Shown: positions 42,314 through 53,887 of the stretch, piece by piece | How the letters are laid out: every line of letters starts with the position of its first letter | How positions within the stretch are numbered: the stretch's first letter is position 1 | NCBI GenBank assembly: GCA_963693365.1 | Contig: CAVNZM010000016.1 | Location: 186,001-250,000, forward strand | Length of the DNA: 64,000 nt | Direction: 5' to 3' | Source of the DNA: Amoebidium appalachense | Taxonomy: Eukaryota > Ichthyosporea | Program-made: the position numbers and the translations under genes | Notes under the pieces: model-generated | Database searches by the model: none | What the model saw: only the letters and a program-made list of their open reading frames with translations | Told to the model about the DNA's origin: nothing

Positions 42314-43860
42314 TTAGGCCAGGAAGAGATGAATGGCCCTCTGAAGATGCTCTTGGTCGGGGGCGCTGCTGATCAGATTGACAAGCTGTGAGGGGGTATC
42401 AATTAAGTGCGTAACTGCAGGGGGGGGGTCTCCCAGGTGAATTTCATTGGTGAAAGGAAAACTACATGACCCTCAACAGCGTGAGTTGTGGAGTGTGAGA
42501 GCAGAGAGAAAGGGCGGCCGGGGGGGGGGGGGGGGGGGGGGGGACAGGGGAGACCGAGAGCGAATAAGTTGAAAGTGGGTGAGTTATAATGGCTAGCAGA
42601 ACTGATGCAAACATGAATCAGGCCACAAAACATGGAGGAAGGCAGATAACACTAAGCACCACAGTTCTCTCCGCTTTGCAAGGGCTGGAGAGGGGAGCAA
42701 GGGAGCAAGGGGAGGGAGGGGGACGGGGGGAGGAGCGGGGAGGGGAGGGAGGGAGAGTGATGGAGACGGATGGGAATGATACAAACAGGGGGGGGGGGGG
42801 GGGAGGTGGGTTTTTGGGGGAGGGAGGTCGCAAAAAAAGGGGGATAGGGGGGCGGGCGGGGCGGGGCGGAGGGGGGGGGGGGGGGGGGGGGAGGGGGGGT
42901 TTTGAATGCGTCAAAAAGTACGAAGTACACAAGAACAAACGGATAACACGATGCAGAATGCAAGCCATACATAAAGAGTATGCATAATAAGCAGAGCCCA
43001 TCCTCAGGGGGGGCCCACGTCATCCACAGTACCCGAGTTTCGACCTATTCCCCTCGTTAACGAAACCCAACTCAGATACTGTTTCACTTGAACATGAGTA
43101 GGTCACCCGTCTTGATCAGAGACGAGCAGGGGGGGGGGGGGGGAGGGGGGAGGGGCGGGTGTTGAGTTAAGGGGATGGTAGGGGGAAGGGTGGGCGGTGG
43201 TGGGGAGGTAATGGTGGGAGGATTGGAGCACGGGAGGGGAAAAGGGAGCTAAGGGGAGATGAGGAGGGGATTGGGTAGAGAAGGGGGGGGGGGGGGGGGA
43301 GGAAGGGGGGAAAGCACGCGCTTTGGGGGGGGGGGGGGGGGGGGGAAGGGGCGGGGGGAGCTGGTTGTATGAAGGGAACACATACCGTTGCCGGTGCACA
43401 CCTAACCCTGAGTGTATCCTCCCTCCTCTGGCCCTGTATGGGCCCCATTGTGGGGGGGTTTATTGGGGGGGTCCTATCCTCCTCCACGGCCATGGATATA
43501 AAATCCTGCCCTACCTCGGGGTGGAGGTGGGTGTCTAGTGCTAGAACAGTGCTTTGGAGCTGCCGGGGGGGGGGGGGAGGGGAAGAGGTGGGGGAGGGAG
43601 GGGGGGGGGGGGGGGGGGGAGGGGGTTAAAATGTGCTAAAAAGTATGAAGAACAGGGGTGTGAACGACAACACAATGCAGGTTTTGTAAAGAAAATGCAA
43701 AGTGTATGCAGGATGTGTCATAAGTAGAGCCCATCCTCGGAAAGGAAAAGGGGGAAGGGGCGGGGGGCGGGGGGAGGGGGGAGGGAAGGGTTGATTGCGT
43801 GTTGAGATACGAGAGAGCGACTGGGGGTGAAAATGTGTGTGTGGATCATGATGTGTGTAT

Positions 43861-43891
<31 letters not shown>

Positions 43892-46463
43892 GGAGGGTTT
43901 GAGTTGTGTGTGTGTGGGGGGGGGGGGGGGGGGGGGGGTTGGTGGAGATGTTAGAAAGAGAGAGGGTAGAAAGTGCAAGTTGACAACACACAGATATGCA
44001 ACACACGACACAGTGTGATGGAGGTATGTAGCACAAGTTCTGTGTATGCTCTGCCTGTGTGTATATGTATGTGCCTGTGTGTGTGTGTGTCTGCCTAGTC
44101 GTCTCTTTGTGTGCTTGCGTCTACTTGAGTCCTTCTCTGTGCCTCTCTGTGTCTCCTTGTTTGTCTGTTTCTCTGCCTATCTGCTTGTGTGTCTCTTTCT
44201 GTGTCTCTAACTTGATTGTCTGCCTGTTTCTGTCTCCCTGTGTGTGCGTGTGTGTGCCTGCCTGTCCCTCTCCCTCTGTGTGTGTCAGAGTATCTGCCCG
44301 TCTCTCTGTGTGCTATGTGCATATGGGGGGGTATTGTCACAGCACCCACCTCTCTAGCACACCGCATGGAGCTAAACTGCATCAGAATGCCTCCAAACGG
44401 CTGCTCCTCAATGTTCAGCTCTGCAGCATAGAGAAATTAGATTATTGCAGATCGCACAAGATCATCTCTGATCGAATAAGACCAACTCGGACCAACTCAG
44501 ATTGAGCAAAATTAGAGCTCAGATCATGTATTAACACATCAACCCAACCCAAATTGAATCAGATCGGATCAGATCGTGCTCACATCGAACAACATCGGCT
44601 CAAATCAACTAAGATATAGCAAGATCGGACAGTTAGCAGATGGCCAAATTAAAACTTCTGACACGTGTGAACCACCACCCATGTCCTCACACAGATACAA
44701 GCAAGGGAATACTCCTGCACTATTGCTCGCTATCATAATGCATCGGGGGAGGGGTGGGGTAGGGGGGGGGGGGGGGGGGGGGAGAACACAAGCATGGCAA
44801 AGTAGGAAAGGCGACAATCAAAAGAAACCTGGCAGAATTGAATCGGAACAACGAGGAGAATTCGGGGGGGACGGGGGGGACGGGGGGGAAGGGGGGGTGG
44901 CCCGGGTTGCTCGAGTTACCTTCGGTAGGTTTCTGTGGCTGTGGTTGTTGTGTGAGGGCTGGCGTGGTGGGGGCGGTAGGAATGGGTCGCTGGGTGGTTG
45001 GCGGGGTGGGTGGGGGGGCTGGTTTAGTGGTGGCTGGCTGGGTGGTGGTGGGTGTGGGGGTCGGCCTGAAAATAGAAAGTAGGTTTGTTAGTGTTTGGAA
45101 GAGGAGGAGTGGGGTGTGTGAAGGGGGGGGGGAAGGGGGGGGGGGGGGGGGGGGGGGGAGCTTGAGAGGTGACTTGTTTCTTATACACCACATCTGGCCA
45201 CATAGTGATAACGCTCAGAGGATTCCATTTTGGTCAATCCGCTCAAGCCGTTTTTGAGAAGAGGGCCACAGAAATCGGATTTAGCGCAGAGTTATGGCTT
45301 GCACAAAGCGGCATCTGCGTATGCTATATAATATATATTTCTTGCACAACAACAGCCAAACAAAACCGCAAAAACATAAAAAAAGTGGTTTGCATTCAAT
45401 TATGTAAAAATAACTTGGTTATTGGATGTTTGTTTTCTCCCTCTGAATGCGATGGCGGTGCAGCTTCAAGGTAAGATTTATTGCCACACTCTTGCTTAAA
45501 CGAATCAGATGGAGCTGGCTCACGGGTTTGATCGATAGATTGGGCCTTGTTGGGAATCGGATTATTTTAGGTTATATCTCTTGATTGGGCCCGCAATTCC
45601 CTCTCGAAGGATTGAAGCTATTTGATTGGGCCCGCAATTCCCTCCCCCCAAAAGTTGTTATCACTAGTTGGCCCTATGTAGCAGAGAGCCTAAATGTGTT
45701 GAGGCTCATTCTCCCCTGTCAGCATTGAGTGTAAACCCCCGCTGCAAGCCACGTGTATGCGTTATAAGCAGAGCCCATCCTCAGGGAGGGAACAAGGGGG
45801 AGGGGGGAGGGGGCGGGGGGGGGGGGGGGGGGGGGGGTGGTTACACACGTTGTACTCCGTGCCACGGCCATGTCCACTTTTGCCTTCTTAGCCACATGTT
45901 CCACTTTCGCCTTCTCCGCCGCTCTAGCAGCTTCCCTCTCGTTCCTCTCTATCTCCCTTGCCACGAGCTCATGATAAGATCTATGCGCCATCTTACACGA
46001 GGACCCACTAGGGCAGGTGTGGTTGCAATAGAAGGACGGACAGTCCTTGCCCGCGTGGAAGTGGGGGCAGGTCGTGTTTGATTGGCTGCAGGTCTTGGTG
46101 GCCTGCCACGTGGGGCATTGCGGGTTGGGGGGTACCGTGAGCTTGGTGGCTGTATGTGTGTGTTTGGGGGGGGGGGGGGGGGGGGGGGGGGGGAGGGGAA
46201 GGGGGAATGGGGGGAGGGGGGGAGGGGGAAAGGGCGGGTGGGTGGTGGTGGGGGGAGAAGGTGTGGGTGGTGGGTAAGTGTGTGGGCGTGGGGTGGCGGG
46301 AGGATGGGTGGATGGGGGGAGGGGGGGGGGGGGGGGGAGGGGGGGAAAGGGGGGGGGAAGGGGGAAGGGTGGGCAAAAGGGGAAGGTGTTAGAATGTGTT
46401 ACAGAGTACAAGAACCATAATCAAGAACGGATACCACAATGCATACTCCGTAAGCATCATACG

Positions 46464-46503
<40 letters not shown>

Positions 46504-46966
46504 ATCCCGCTCAGGGAACGAAGAATGCAGGGGCGAAGGTGAAGCAACCAAAGGTAGAGGGGAAAGTGGCAGGGGGCCATTTTAAAGACAGACCGGGGCG
46601 TGTAATGTTTGCAGGGGGGGGGGGGGGGGGTGGGTGGTATGATGGCATAAAAGGGTGAGGAGGGAGGCAAACACATGATATAACCTGGGAAAGGCCCCGG
46701 GGAGGGAGGGGGCGGGGGGGGGGGGGGGGGGGGGGATGGAACATAGAACTTGTGGCAAAGGTTTCCCCACTGCAAGTGCACAGTTGCACTTTGCACAAAT
46801 GAGGGTTATGTCCTTCTCCCTGTCACGAAAAATAGGTCTACCCCTTACCACCCCCCCCCCCCCCCCCTCCCCCCTCTTCCCCCCCTCCCCCCCCTTCTCC
46901 CCGCCCCCTGAGCCTTTCTGGCCCCCTTCACTCTTCCTGTCCCCCTCCCTCCTTGCCATCACACGT

Positions 46967-47032
<66 letters not shown>

Positions 47033-48436
47033 ACACACATACACACACAATCACCGACACACACGCTCTCTCTCTCTCTCTTTCTCTTCTCCCTCCCCTC
47101 CACCCACCCACCCACCCACCCACCCACCCACCCACCCACCCACCCACCCACCCACCCACCCACCCACCCACCCACCCACCCACCCACCCACCCACCCACC
47201 CACACACCCACCAACTCCCCCTCCCTCCCCCCTCCCTCCCCCCTCCCCCCGCCCCCCCCCCACCCACGCACACACCTATCTTCACTGCCTTTGACGCTGC
47301 CAAAGGTGCCCCGACCGATTGCACCCCACGTTGAACAGTGGCCGGGAGGGGGGCCGGAGGGGGCGGTGGTGGTGGTGGTGGTGGGAAGGCGACGATGGGT
47401 GGGGCGTAGAGGGTCGGGGGGAGCCATGGTATATGCGGACCTGTAAAGGAGGGGGGGGGGGGGGGGGGGGGGGGGAGAGAGGGGGGGGGGTGAGAGGGGG
47501 GGGTGGAGGGGGTGGGGGGAGGGGTGAGAGAGGGGGGAAAGGGGAAGGGGGGAGGGTTAGAAACTGTCATAGAGTACGAAGCTCATTTTCCTAACGTGCA
47601 GAGTGCAAACCACACAGAGAGTATGTGCATAATAGGCAGAACCCATCTTCAGGGGGGACACAAGTCATACACAGTTACCATGTAAGGACCCATTCATTGC
47701 GTCAGACGAAACCCAACTCAAATACTGCTTGACTTCGACATAGATGGGTCGGGGGGGGGGGGGGGGGGGGGGTAGGATGTGTATAGTCTAATACAAAAAT
47801 GTGGGGAAGTTGAGTGAAATAAAATCAAAATTAAAAAATTTAAAGGTTGACATAAGGTGGTAAAACCTTGTTGTGGGGAATATGTGTGTGTGTGGGGGGT
47901 TATAGTGCTTTTAGAGGAAATCAAAGAGAGCAACACAACAGAAATGGTAAGAAGGTGAGTATACGAACCAAGAAAGCACCATTAGGAGACTGTGAAGGGC
48001 GTGGCGGGGGAAGGGGGGGAAGGGGGGGGGGGGGGGGGGGAGGTTCCGAAAAACGAGGAGTCAAAAGCACAGCCCTGTGTGTGTGTGTACATACATTATT
48101 CGGCCTCAGCGGGTGGGCGGGGGGAGGGAAGGGGGGGGGGGGGGGAGGGAGGGGGGTTCTTACTGCATGGGGGGATCCACAGGGGGGGGAATGAATGGGA
48201 TTGGGGGCTGCTGTGGTTGATGGGGGGGGAGGGCTGGCTGGAGGCCAAATGTGGTGGGTGGGGGGGCAGAGTTGGCGGCCATAAGAACTGGGTCATAGCC
48301 ATCCCTGTTTGGGGGGGGGGGGGGGGGTGGGGGGGTGGGAGGGGAAGGGGAGAGGAAGAAGGGGAAGCGGGGGAGTTGGGGGAGGAGGGGGGAAGACGAG
48401 GGGGAGGAAGAGGGGGAACGGGAAGAATGTGTGTGT

Positions 48437-48484
<48 letters not shown>

Positions 48485-51202
48485 GGGGTCCTTAGATGTG
48501 TTACACGGAGAAAGTAGATAATCATGACAGGCAAGACCAATGCAGATGCCAATGCAGAAGGGGGAATACATCAAAGGAGGGGGAGGGGGGGGGGGGGGGG
48601 GGGGGATTAGGATGTGGTAAAGAGTGTGAAGTGCCGTGTCATGATGGATAACATAACACATGTTGCGAAAAACAACAGAGAATGCATCATAAGAAGGGGA
48701 AGGGGGGTGGGGGGGGGGAGGAAGCGGGGTTGGGGGGAGGGGGGGGGGTGTGTTAGCTAATTTCACCTGTGCATAATTGCTACTATCAAGTGCGGGTGCA
48801 AGGAAAATATGGCGTGTGAAAGCAAATAACGTGTGTTCTTAAGAGGAACACACGTATAAATGCCGGAGATTTGCTTCTGTGTGTGTTGGAGAAGGGGAGA
48901 AGAGGGGGGGAGGGGGGGAAGGGGGGGGGGGGGGGGGGGGGTCATTGAGGTACAAAGCATGCTAGCTATGAGTGAAAGCAAAAACCCCAGAGTTCACTTC
49001 AACAATCTGACCCCCCCCCAGGACTCGTGCGCACTCACCTGAGTGGGTCGTATCCCTGCTGGGCAGGAGTAAGGGGTCTCTCCGTGTAAACCCCCTGAGG
49101 CTGAAAATTCATTTCATGTTGCCAAAATTGGTCCTGTGGCGGTGGGCCACCCCAGTCCTGCTGTGGAGGCGGCTGGAAATTTTGCTGGGGCTCATTTCCG
49201 TAAAACCCCCACTCGTTCCCCCCCTGGTAGTACTCGACTGGCCCATTGAAACCCCCCTGAGGGGGGGCTTGGGGTGGTGCGGCGTTGAAATTTTGAAAAT
49301 GGGACCCAGGTCGGTCTGTACGTAATATAGGGTGAGGTGTGAGGGGTCAGAGGACGCCTGAAAAAGCTATAAATTGTGAGGAAATGGGACCGGCCGGAGG
49401 CTGGGGGGGGGGGGGGGGGGGGGGATTATCCCCACTGTGCGTGTCGTGGGTGGTTGATGCACGTGCAAAGGGGCTGGGTAGTGAGTGTGGGGGGCTGGGG
49501 GGGGGGGGGTTGGAGTGGGTGAGAGGGAAGGGGAAGGGGGGGGGGGGGGGGGGGGTTGCATTGACACTTTCATCCCTCGTCAGGTTTTAGCACCCAAAAA
49601 ATAAAAGCAAACCGAGATATATCCTGGAAATAGACCCCATATTGGCTGAGAGAAAGCAAAAAGGAGCAGTGGAAAGGGGGGGGGGGGGGGGGGGGGGGGG
49701 GGGGTGAGTGTGTGGGGGAGGGGAGAAGGGGTTTGAAAGGGGGGGGGGGGGGGGGAGGGAGGACGGGGGGGAGGGGTTGGAGGTCTGGGATAGGATGAGT
49801 TTCAGAAAGAGTGAAATTTGAAGGCGAAACTGCATCCGTTCATGCCCACTGAAAAGTGTGTCCTTTACCGTCAAGCAACGAATTCCGGCAGGGGGGGGGG
49901 GCTCAATACCGTCTATGAGGGGGTCATTGGGGTCACGTGCGTAACTGGCAGGGTGCTTGTACTTGCACCTCACCCCGTGGGTCACATAATAGTCGCACGT
50001 GCCCCGATTATTCCAGCGGTAGCATATGTCCTTGGTGTCTCCAACCTGGGGGGGGGGGGGGGGGGGGGTGGACAACGGGGAGGGGAGGAGGGGGGGGGGG
50101 GGGGGGGGGGATGTATGCGTTAAGGTTGGAAATATGGAGGAGACAACAACGAGCATCAACAAAACGTCACAAAAGTGGGAAATCCAAAATCAAACAATTT
50201 AAGCGTGCAGGCAGGAGACACCTGAACAGAGCCCATCATCAGGGAGGTTCCTATGCCTCCACAAAAGCATGGGTTTCGACTCTTTAACCTCTCGCGTGTG
50301 GTTCCCAGCCCATACTTTGTTTCAACAGCAGTAGGCGAGTCCACCCGTCTTGGCCAAAGACGAGCAGGGTTGTTCAAGGAGCAGCCGGGAAGATTGACAG
50401 GGCAGGGGAGGGAGGGGGGGAGGGGGGAGAGGGGGGGGGGAGGGGGGGGGGGGGGATAAGATAACCATTCGACATAAGACCTAACGCAGGGGGGGGGGGG
50501 GGGGGGGAGAAGGGAAGGGCAGGAGGGGGGAAGGGTAGGGGGGGGAGAAGGGGGGGGAGGGGGGAAGAATGGGGAGGGGGGGGGGGGGGGATACCATACC
50601 ATTCAAGGAAGATTATGGGGGTGAGCAAAGCAGTTTAAAAATGTTAAAGATGGTGAAGGGACCGCCATAGCCATATCAGACATTGCAATGTATAAGTGAG
50701 CAGAGTGAGAAAATCGAGTGGGTAGGCCCAATGGCCGTAAGTATGAACATGGGGAGGGGAATGGTAGCAAGGGACTGACCTAAAGTGAGCTCGATATAAA
50801 AAGAGACGGACCGTTTGAATGACGAGGGCAGGTGGTTGGAGCATATGCGCGCAAGGCCGAGAGAGTGGTTGGGGAGGGGGGAGGTGCTTTGGACAAAAAA
50901 TAGACAAAGGGAATTTAGGGGGCAGGTTGGGGGAGGGGGGGGGGGAGGGGTGCAAAGAGAAGTGATGAGCGAGCGGCGGAGTGGGGGGAGGGGGGAGGGG
51001 GGGGGGGGGGGGGGGGGGGAGGCCTTCGGAAGGTGGAAGGTGTAGGGGGCGGTGTGGGTCGCATGAGGGCAGAGGGAGGGAGAGGGGGGGGGGGGGGGGG
51101 GGGGAGAAGGGGGGGGGAGGGAGAGCAGAGAGCTGTCCACTGTGGCAAGCGGTAAGTGTAAGGGTGTGTCAGGGAAAAGATTGTGCGGGGGAGGGCACCG
51201 GA

Positions 51203-51235
<33 letters not shown>

Positions 51236-51327
51236 GGGGGAGGAGGAAGAGGGGAGAGGTGGGGAGGGGGAGGGGGGGGGGAGGGGGGGGAGAAACATAC
51301 CCCCTTTGTCGCGTAATTGCTTGCCAT
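42314..51327 (-). CDS. CCCH zinc-finger, Pro/Gln/Thr-rich protein, 11 exons
   Basis: A minus-strand gene assembled from splice phases. Exons in order: 51327-51301 (ATG, MASNYATKG), 50045-49880 (or to 49869), 49315-49039, 48304-48164, 47440-47276, 46819-46743, 46149-45849, 45065-44920, 44420-44350, 43514-43407, 42385-42314 (TAA). The model gives 516 residues. It has one CCCH finger near the N-terminus, long Pro/Gln/Gly- and Thr/Pro-rich stretches, a CxxC motif, two more CCCH fingers and a conserved-looking C-terminus (LNIEEQPFGGILMQFSSM; LISSAPDQEHLQRAIHLFLA). CCCH fingers usually bind RNA, so a nuclear or cytoplasmic RNA-processing role is inferred. The family is not identified. The second donor is uncertain: GTAAAG at 49868 has the better consensus but needs an extra 3n+1 microexon, whereas GTTGCT at 49879 keeps the phase. 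Confidence 0.75.
42903..43131 (-). repeat. Dispersed poly-C-bounded repeat, near full length
   Basis: On the minus strand it starts CTGCTCGTCTCTGATCAAGA after a C run, passes GGTCGAAACTC and GATGGGCTCTGCTTATTATG, and ends GTACTTCGTAC, TTTGACGCATTCAAAAC before another C run. About 229 bp. In an intron of the CCCH gene, same orientation as that gene. Confidence 0.8.
43628..43745 (-). repeat. Dispersed poly-C-bounded repeat, 3' half
   Basis: Minus strand: CCGAGGATGGGCTCTACTTA to CTTCATACTTTTTAGCACAT then TTTAACC and C runs. Intronic in the CCCH gene. Confidence 0.7.
44440..44640. repeat. GATC-rich degenerate short-period repeat
   Basis: About 200 bp in which GATC, ATCGGA, ATCAGA and ACCAACTC-type words recur every 8-15 bp. 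It is not a clean tandem repeat. Intronic in the CCCH gene. Confidence 0.5.
45849..46819 (-). other. CxxC motif and CCCH fingers 2 and 3
   Basis: Exon 46819-46743 (phase 2 to 1) reads EKDITLICAKCNCALAVGKP, a possible Zn site. Exon 46149-45849 (1 to 2) carries CPTWQATKTC...CPHFH (C-x8-C-x6-C-x3-H) and CPSFYCNHTC...CKMAH (C-x8-C-x5-C-x3-H), then a charged Ala/Lys/Glu helix (AREIERNEREAARAAEKAKV). Donor GTGTGT at 45848. Confidence 0.8.
46394..46468 (-). repeat. Dispersed poly-C-bounded repeat, tail fragment
   Basis: Minus strand: CGTATGATGCTTACGGAGTA to TGGTTCTTGTACTCTGTAAC; tail-region similarity to the 42903 and 47563 copies, flanked by C runs on the coding strand. Confidence 0.5.
47563..47755 (-). 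repeat. Dispersed poly-C-bounded repeat, near full length
   Basis: Minus strand: CGACCCATCTATGTCGAAGT, TATTTGAGTTGGGTTTCGTC, CCTGAAGATGGGTTCTGCCT and GCTTCGTACTCTATGACAG. Clearly homologous to 42903-43131. In an intron of the CCCH gene. Confidence 0.75.
48608..48700 (-). repeat. Dispersed poly-C-bounded repeat, tail fragment
   Basis: Minus strand: TTATGATGCATTCTCTGTTG to CGGCACTTCACACTCTTTAC, matching the tail of the family, followed by C runs. Confidence 0.5.
49869..50045 (-). other. CCCH finger 1 exon
   Basis: Reads DICYRWNNRGTCDYYV, VRCKYKHPASYARDPND, i.e. C-x8-C-x9-C-x3-H, followed by a Pro run. The acceptor is a C-rich tract plus CAG (50046-50048). The exon joins in phase 0 to the short ATG exon at 51327-51301. 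Confidence 0.8.
50112..50370 (-). repeat. Dispersed poly-C-bounded repeat, full length, subfamily 2
   Basis: Minus strand: CTGCTCGTCTTTGGCCAAGA, GGTTAAAGAGTCGAAACCC, CCTGATGATGGGCTCTGTTC and a tail with TTTTGTGACGTTTTGTTG and CTCCTCCATATTTCCAACC before a C run. Lies between exon 1 and exon 2 of the CCCH gene. It links the two tail types to one 5' end. Confidence 0.8.
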
Positions 51328-52409
51328 TCTCAATCAGTCGTCATCGAAAGGCCCCAACAGAACGTGACTGTGTAAATGATAATTATCCTGCTACGTGACT
51401 TCTATTATTTATGGAATTATAGCTAGCCCCCCTGGAGCAGATGGATGTGGGTAGCGTCTCACTGAGGCTCCTTTTCCGCCAGTCTCAACGCCTGTATAAG
51501 AAGTATAGACTAGTACCCTTGGCGCCGCGTATCTTTCTCTATATAGGACGTATGTTTATGTTCTTGTCTTATTTCTCTGGCTCTTGAACAGCCTGAGTCA
51601 CTATCACACTATAGTCGTCTAACGGCATCTGTGTTGGGTTTGCGCAAACACCTCGCAAGTGTCTAAAACGCTTGAATCATTCCTCGTTTGAATCATTAAT
51701 CCAGGTACCGTCGCGTCGAACGGTTCAAGCCGCCCATCCGGCTAGCGTACGCGTAGTCAAGCGAAAAAAAATAAAAAAATAAAAATGCATGCCAGGCCAA
51801 GGTGGCCGAACGCAGGCATTTCAAAGGTGCATTCACCTCTTGTTGGCTTCATGCAATAATAATGCACTAAAACAAAAAACTAGAAACAACGCGCTCGTAT
51901 TTTTGATTGGACGTGAAGGCGCTCCGACGTCTGCCGACATACACACCAACATACACCAATTCACCGATGCATGCACTCTGCACGAGTCCACACAAACGCA
52001 CCCCTAAGCACACATCGTTCATCTATATGCCCGCACCTCGCGCATGTTGGTCTGAGGTCGAATATCCACCTCGCGTGCCTGTGCACAAACAGAAAACAGC
52101 AGACAGTTTTCAGATGTTCTTTGCATCGGGCCAGCCACATTTATTGGAATGGCGCACGTGAAGCAATTGACGGACACACTATGATACAGGCACACACAGA
52201 TGCACACATTCGCACGTACGTCAACGCATGAAACCGTGAAACCTGAGAAACCACATGGCACAAGCAAGCGCACAGAGTCTGCGTCTGGCTCACCTAAAGA
52301 GGTTTCTTTCTTTCGCATCTCTCCCCCTTCCCTTCCCCTCTCCCCCTTCCCCGCTTCCCCCCCCCCCCCCCCCCCCCCCTTCCCCCCGCCTTTTTTCTTT
52401 TTTTTCAAC
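51328..52409. other. 5' flank of the CCCH gene, no gene seen
   Basis: Mostly unique sequence. No clear TATA box at a usual distance from the ATG at 51327. Short open frames on both strands lack splice partners. Confidence 0.4.
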
Positions 52410-52547
52410 TGTCAAGTTTGTGTCGTCTCTCGGCGCCACACGTATGATACTCGGTGGGAACGGTTGCGCAAACTCCTCGAATATATCATCGCAAGATGTC
52501 ACAAAGTTTGAATAAATGACAATCCCGGTTGAACAGGATATACTACA
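52410..52547 (-). other. Candidate orphan exon
   Basis: Minus strand: after GACACGCTCAG a frame of 46 codons runs to ACA|GTTGAA, phase 0 at both ends. It reads CSISCSTGIVIYSNFVTSC, DDIFEEFAQPFPPSIIRV, APRDDTNLT: mixed composition unlike the repeats nearby. No family recognised, no neighbouring exon found. It may be upstream of the CCCH gene or a chance frame. Confidence 0.25.
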
Positions 52548-53440
52548 CTGAGCGTGTCAAGACTACCACTTACTTGTGACGTTGTGAAGGTGGCTGCTAG
52601 AAATTTCGCAACCTTTAGTTTTAGGCCACAAAGAATATGTTACAATTGAAGGTAAAAAGAGCACTTACTTTTGAACAATTATAGAAGCGATTGGACTCAA
52701 GCAAGCAATATCAGAACTGGACCAAGTGGCCCCCTGGATCACGGATCTTTGATTGGTGATAACGGTTTTACGAGCCCGACATGTATGTTCATGATATTTG
52801 TTTGTCTGTATAAACTTTAAACTTTAATCAATTTGTTTTCCTTTGTAAAAAATACTTAAAACTGTAACTAAATAAACAGAGCCAATTAAATGAAGATCTC
52901 TATTGGTTAGATCATCTGCATGTTGCAATGCATGCAAATGAAAGCCAATCGTGTCAAGCCGATGATTATATGCATAACCCAATTATTTGAGGTGATTTTT
53001 AAGCAACCCAGGCACAAAAATTATGAACATGACTTAAGCCAAAAAAATAACCGGTTCTTGCATTATATTTTTTAAATTTATGCTCTAACCTCCATACACT
53101 CAATTTATTCCGCACGAAAGCACACCGAACTGCGAAAATCAACCTTTGACTGACGTTGCGGGCTTTTCTTTAGTCTACCAATCAGATTGGGTCTCCAGGG
53201 ACATCTAGATGACTGGAATTTATTGTGCATTCTTGACAAATATGCGTGACATTGTAAGCCAACGCTTACTGTAGCACTGATGATCTTATAGAACAAAAAC
53301 ACTCGTATCTTAAATTATAACACGTAAATTGTATGGTTATTCTCCTAAATGGGGTGCTTGTGGGTCTCGGACGTTTCGCACGTGATACCGGTGTCACGGT
53401 TCGCCAGTTTCACCCTAGATCATAAACAGCGATGTGATTG
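52548..53440. other. AT-rich unique spacer
   Basis: No open frame above 70 codons with gene-like features. The region holds several CCAAT/ATTGG words (52752, 52903, 53175) and no large repeat. Confidence 0.5.
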
Positions 53441-53472
53441 GCTAACGCTGTTTCGATGTCGCATTTATAAAT
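53436..53472 (+). promoter_or_regulatory. Candidate promoter: ATTGG box and TATA-like box
   Basis: GTGATTGGCTAACG (inverted CCAAT, about 53434-53447) is followed about 17 bp later by TTTATAAATCG (53464-53474). This places a start site near 53,500, about 390 bp before the ATG of the next gene. An AATAAA at 53688-53693 within the leader is unexplained. Confidence 0.4.
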
Positions 53473-53887
53473 CGATTAATCGCCCCAACGTCGCTATTTT
53501 TCACCACGGCCTTTGAAACCCTTTGTTTTCCTTGAGTTCTTGTTCATAGTTGGTTTTTTATAATTTTCCCCTTTGAGTTTTTTTTTTAGCAAGTGATACA
53601 CCTCATAGCTGTTTGTATAGTTGAATTTTCTGTTTGCATAGTCGAGGCTTTGGTACTCACATATGCTTCTGGCGTTTACTTTACTTCAATAAATATACGT
53701 GAATTATACCCACCCACAATCCATCGTTCCTACACATACACATCCTGCTAGTAGGTTTTGAGACTTCAGTACATCACGGTTTCCCACACTTGCAAATGTC
53801 TTTCACGTTTAGGCTATAACGGCGGTTTATTTGGGGGGTAATGCACATCAGATGACAAAAGTCTTTTTGCACATAACGATCCCTGCG

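Larger units (their letters stand above)
42314..45065 (-). other. C-terminal exons of the CCCH protein
   Basis: 45065-44920 (phase 2 to 1) encodes a Pro/Thr/Gln-rich stretch (TPTPTTTQPATTKPAPPPTP). 44420-44350 (1 to 0) reads ELNIEEQPFGGILMQFSSMR. 43514-43407 (0 to 0) reads VGQDFISMAVEEDRTPPINP. 42385-42314 reads LVNLISSAPDQEHLQRAIHL then FLA and TAA. All acceptors are AG after pyrimidine or C-rich tracts on the minus strand. Confidence 0.7.
47276..49315 (-). other. Pro/Gln-rich exons of the CCCH protein
   Basis: 49315-49039 (phase 1 to 2) has the frame rich in Gln, Pro, Gly, Asn and aromatic residues (FNGPVEYYQGGNEWGFYGNE, QQGYDPLR), prion-like in composition. 48304-48164 (2 to 2) continues DGYDPVLMAANSAPPP and PPVDPPMQ. 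47440-47276 (2 to 2) reads SAYTMAPPDPLRPTHRRLP, six Thr, then GAIGRGTFGSVKGSEDR. These segments are hard to see because they have no internal ATG in frame, but phases join exactly. Confidence 0.65.

Noticed and set aside
47276-47440. Protein-kinase glycine-loop motif IGRGTFGSVK
   Set aside because: None of the later kinase motifs (VAIK lysine, HRD, DFG) follow; the next exon has a CxxC motif and CCCH fingers.
51690-51760. tRNA-like gene suggested by GGTTCAAGCC
   Set aside because: No matching A box, no acceptor-stem pairing and no cloverleaf could be drawn.
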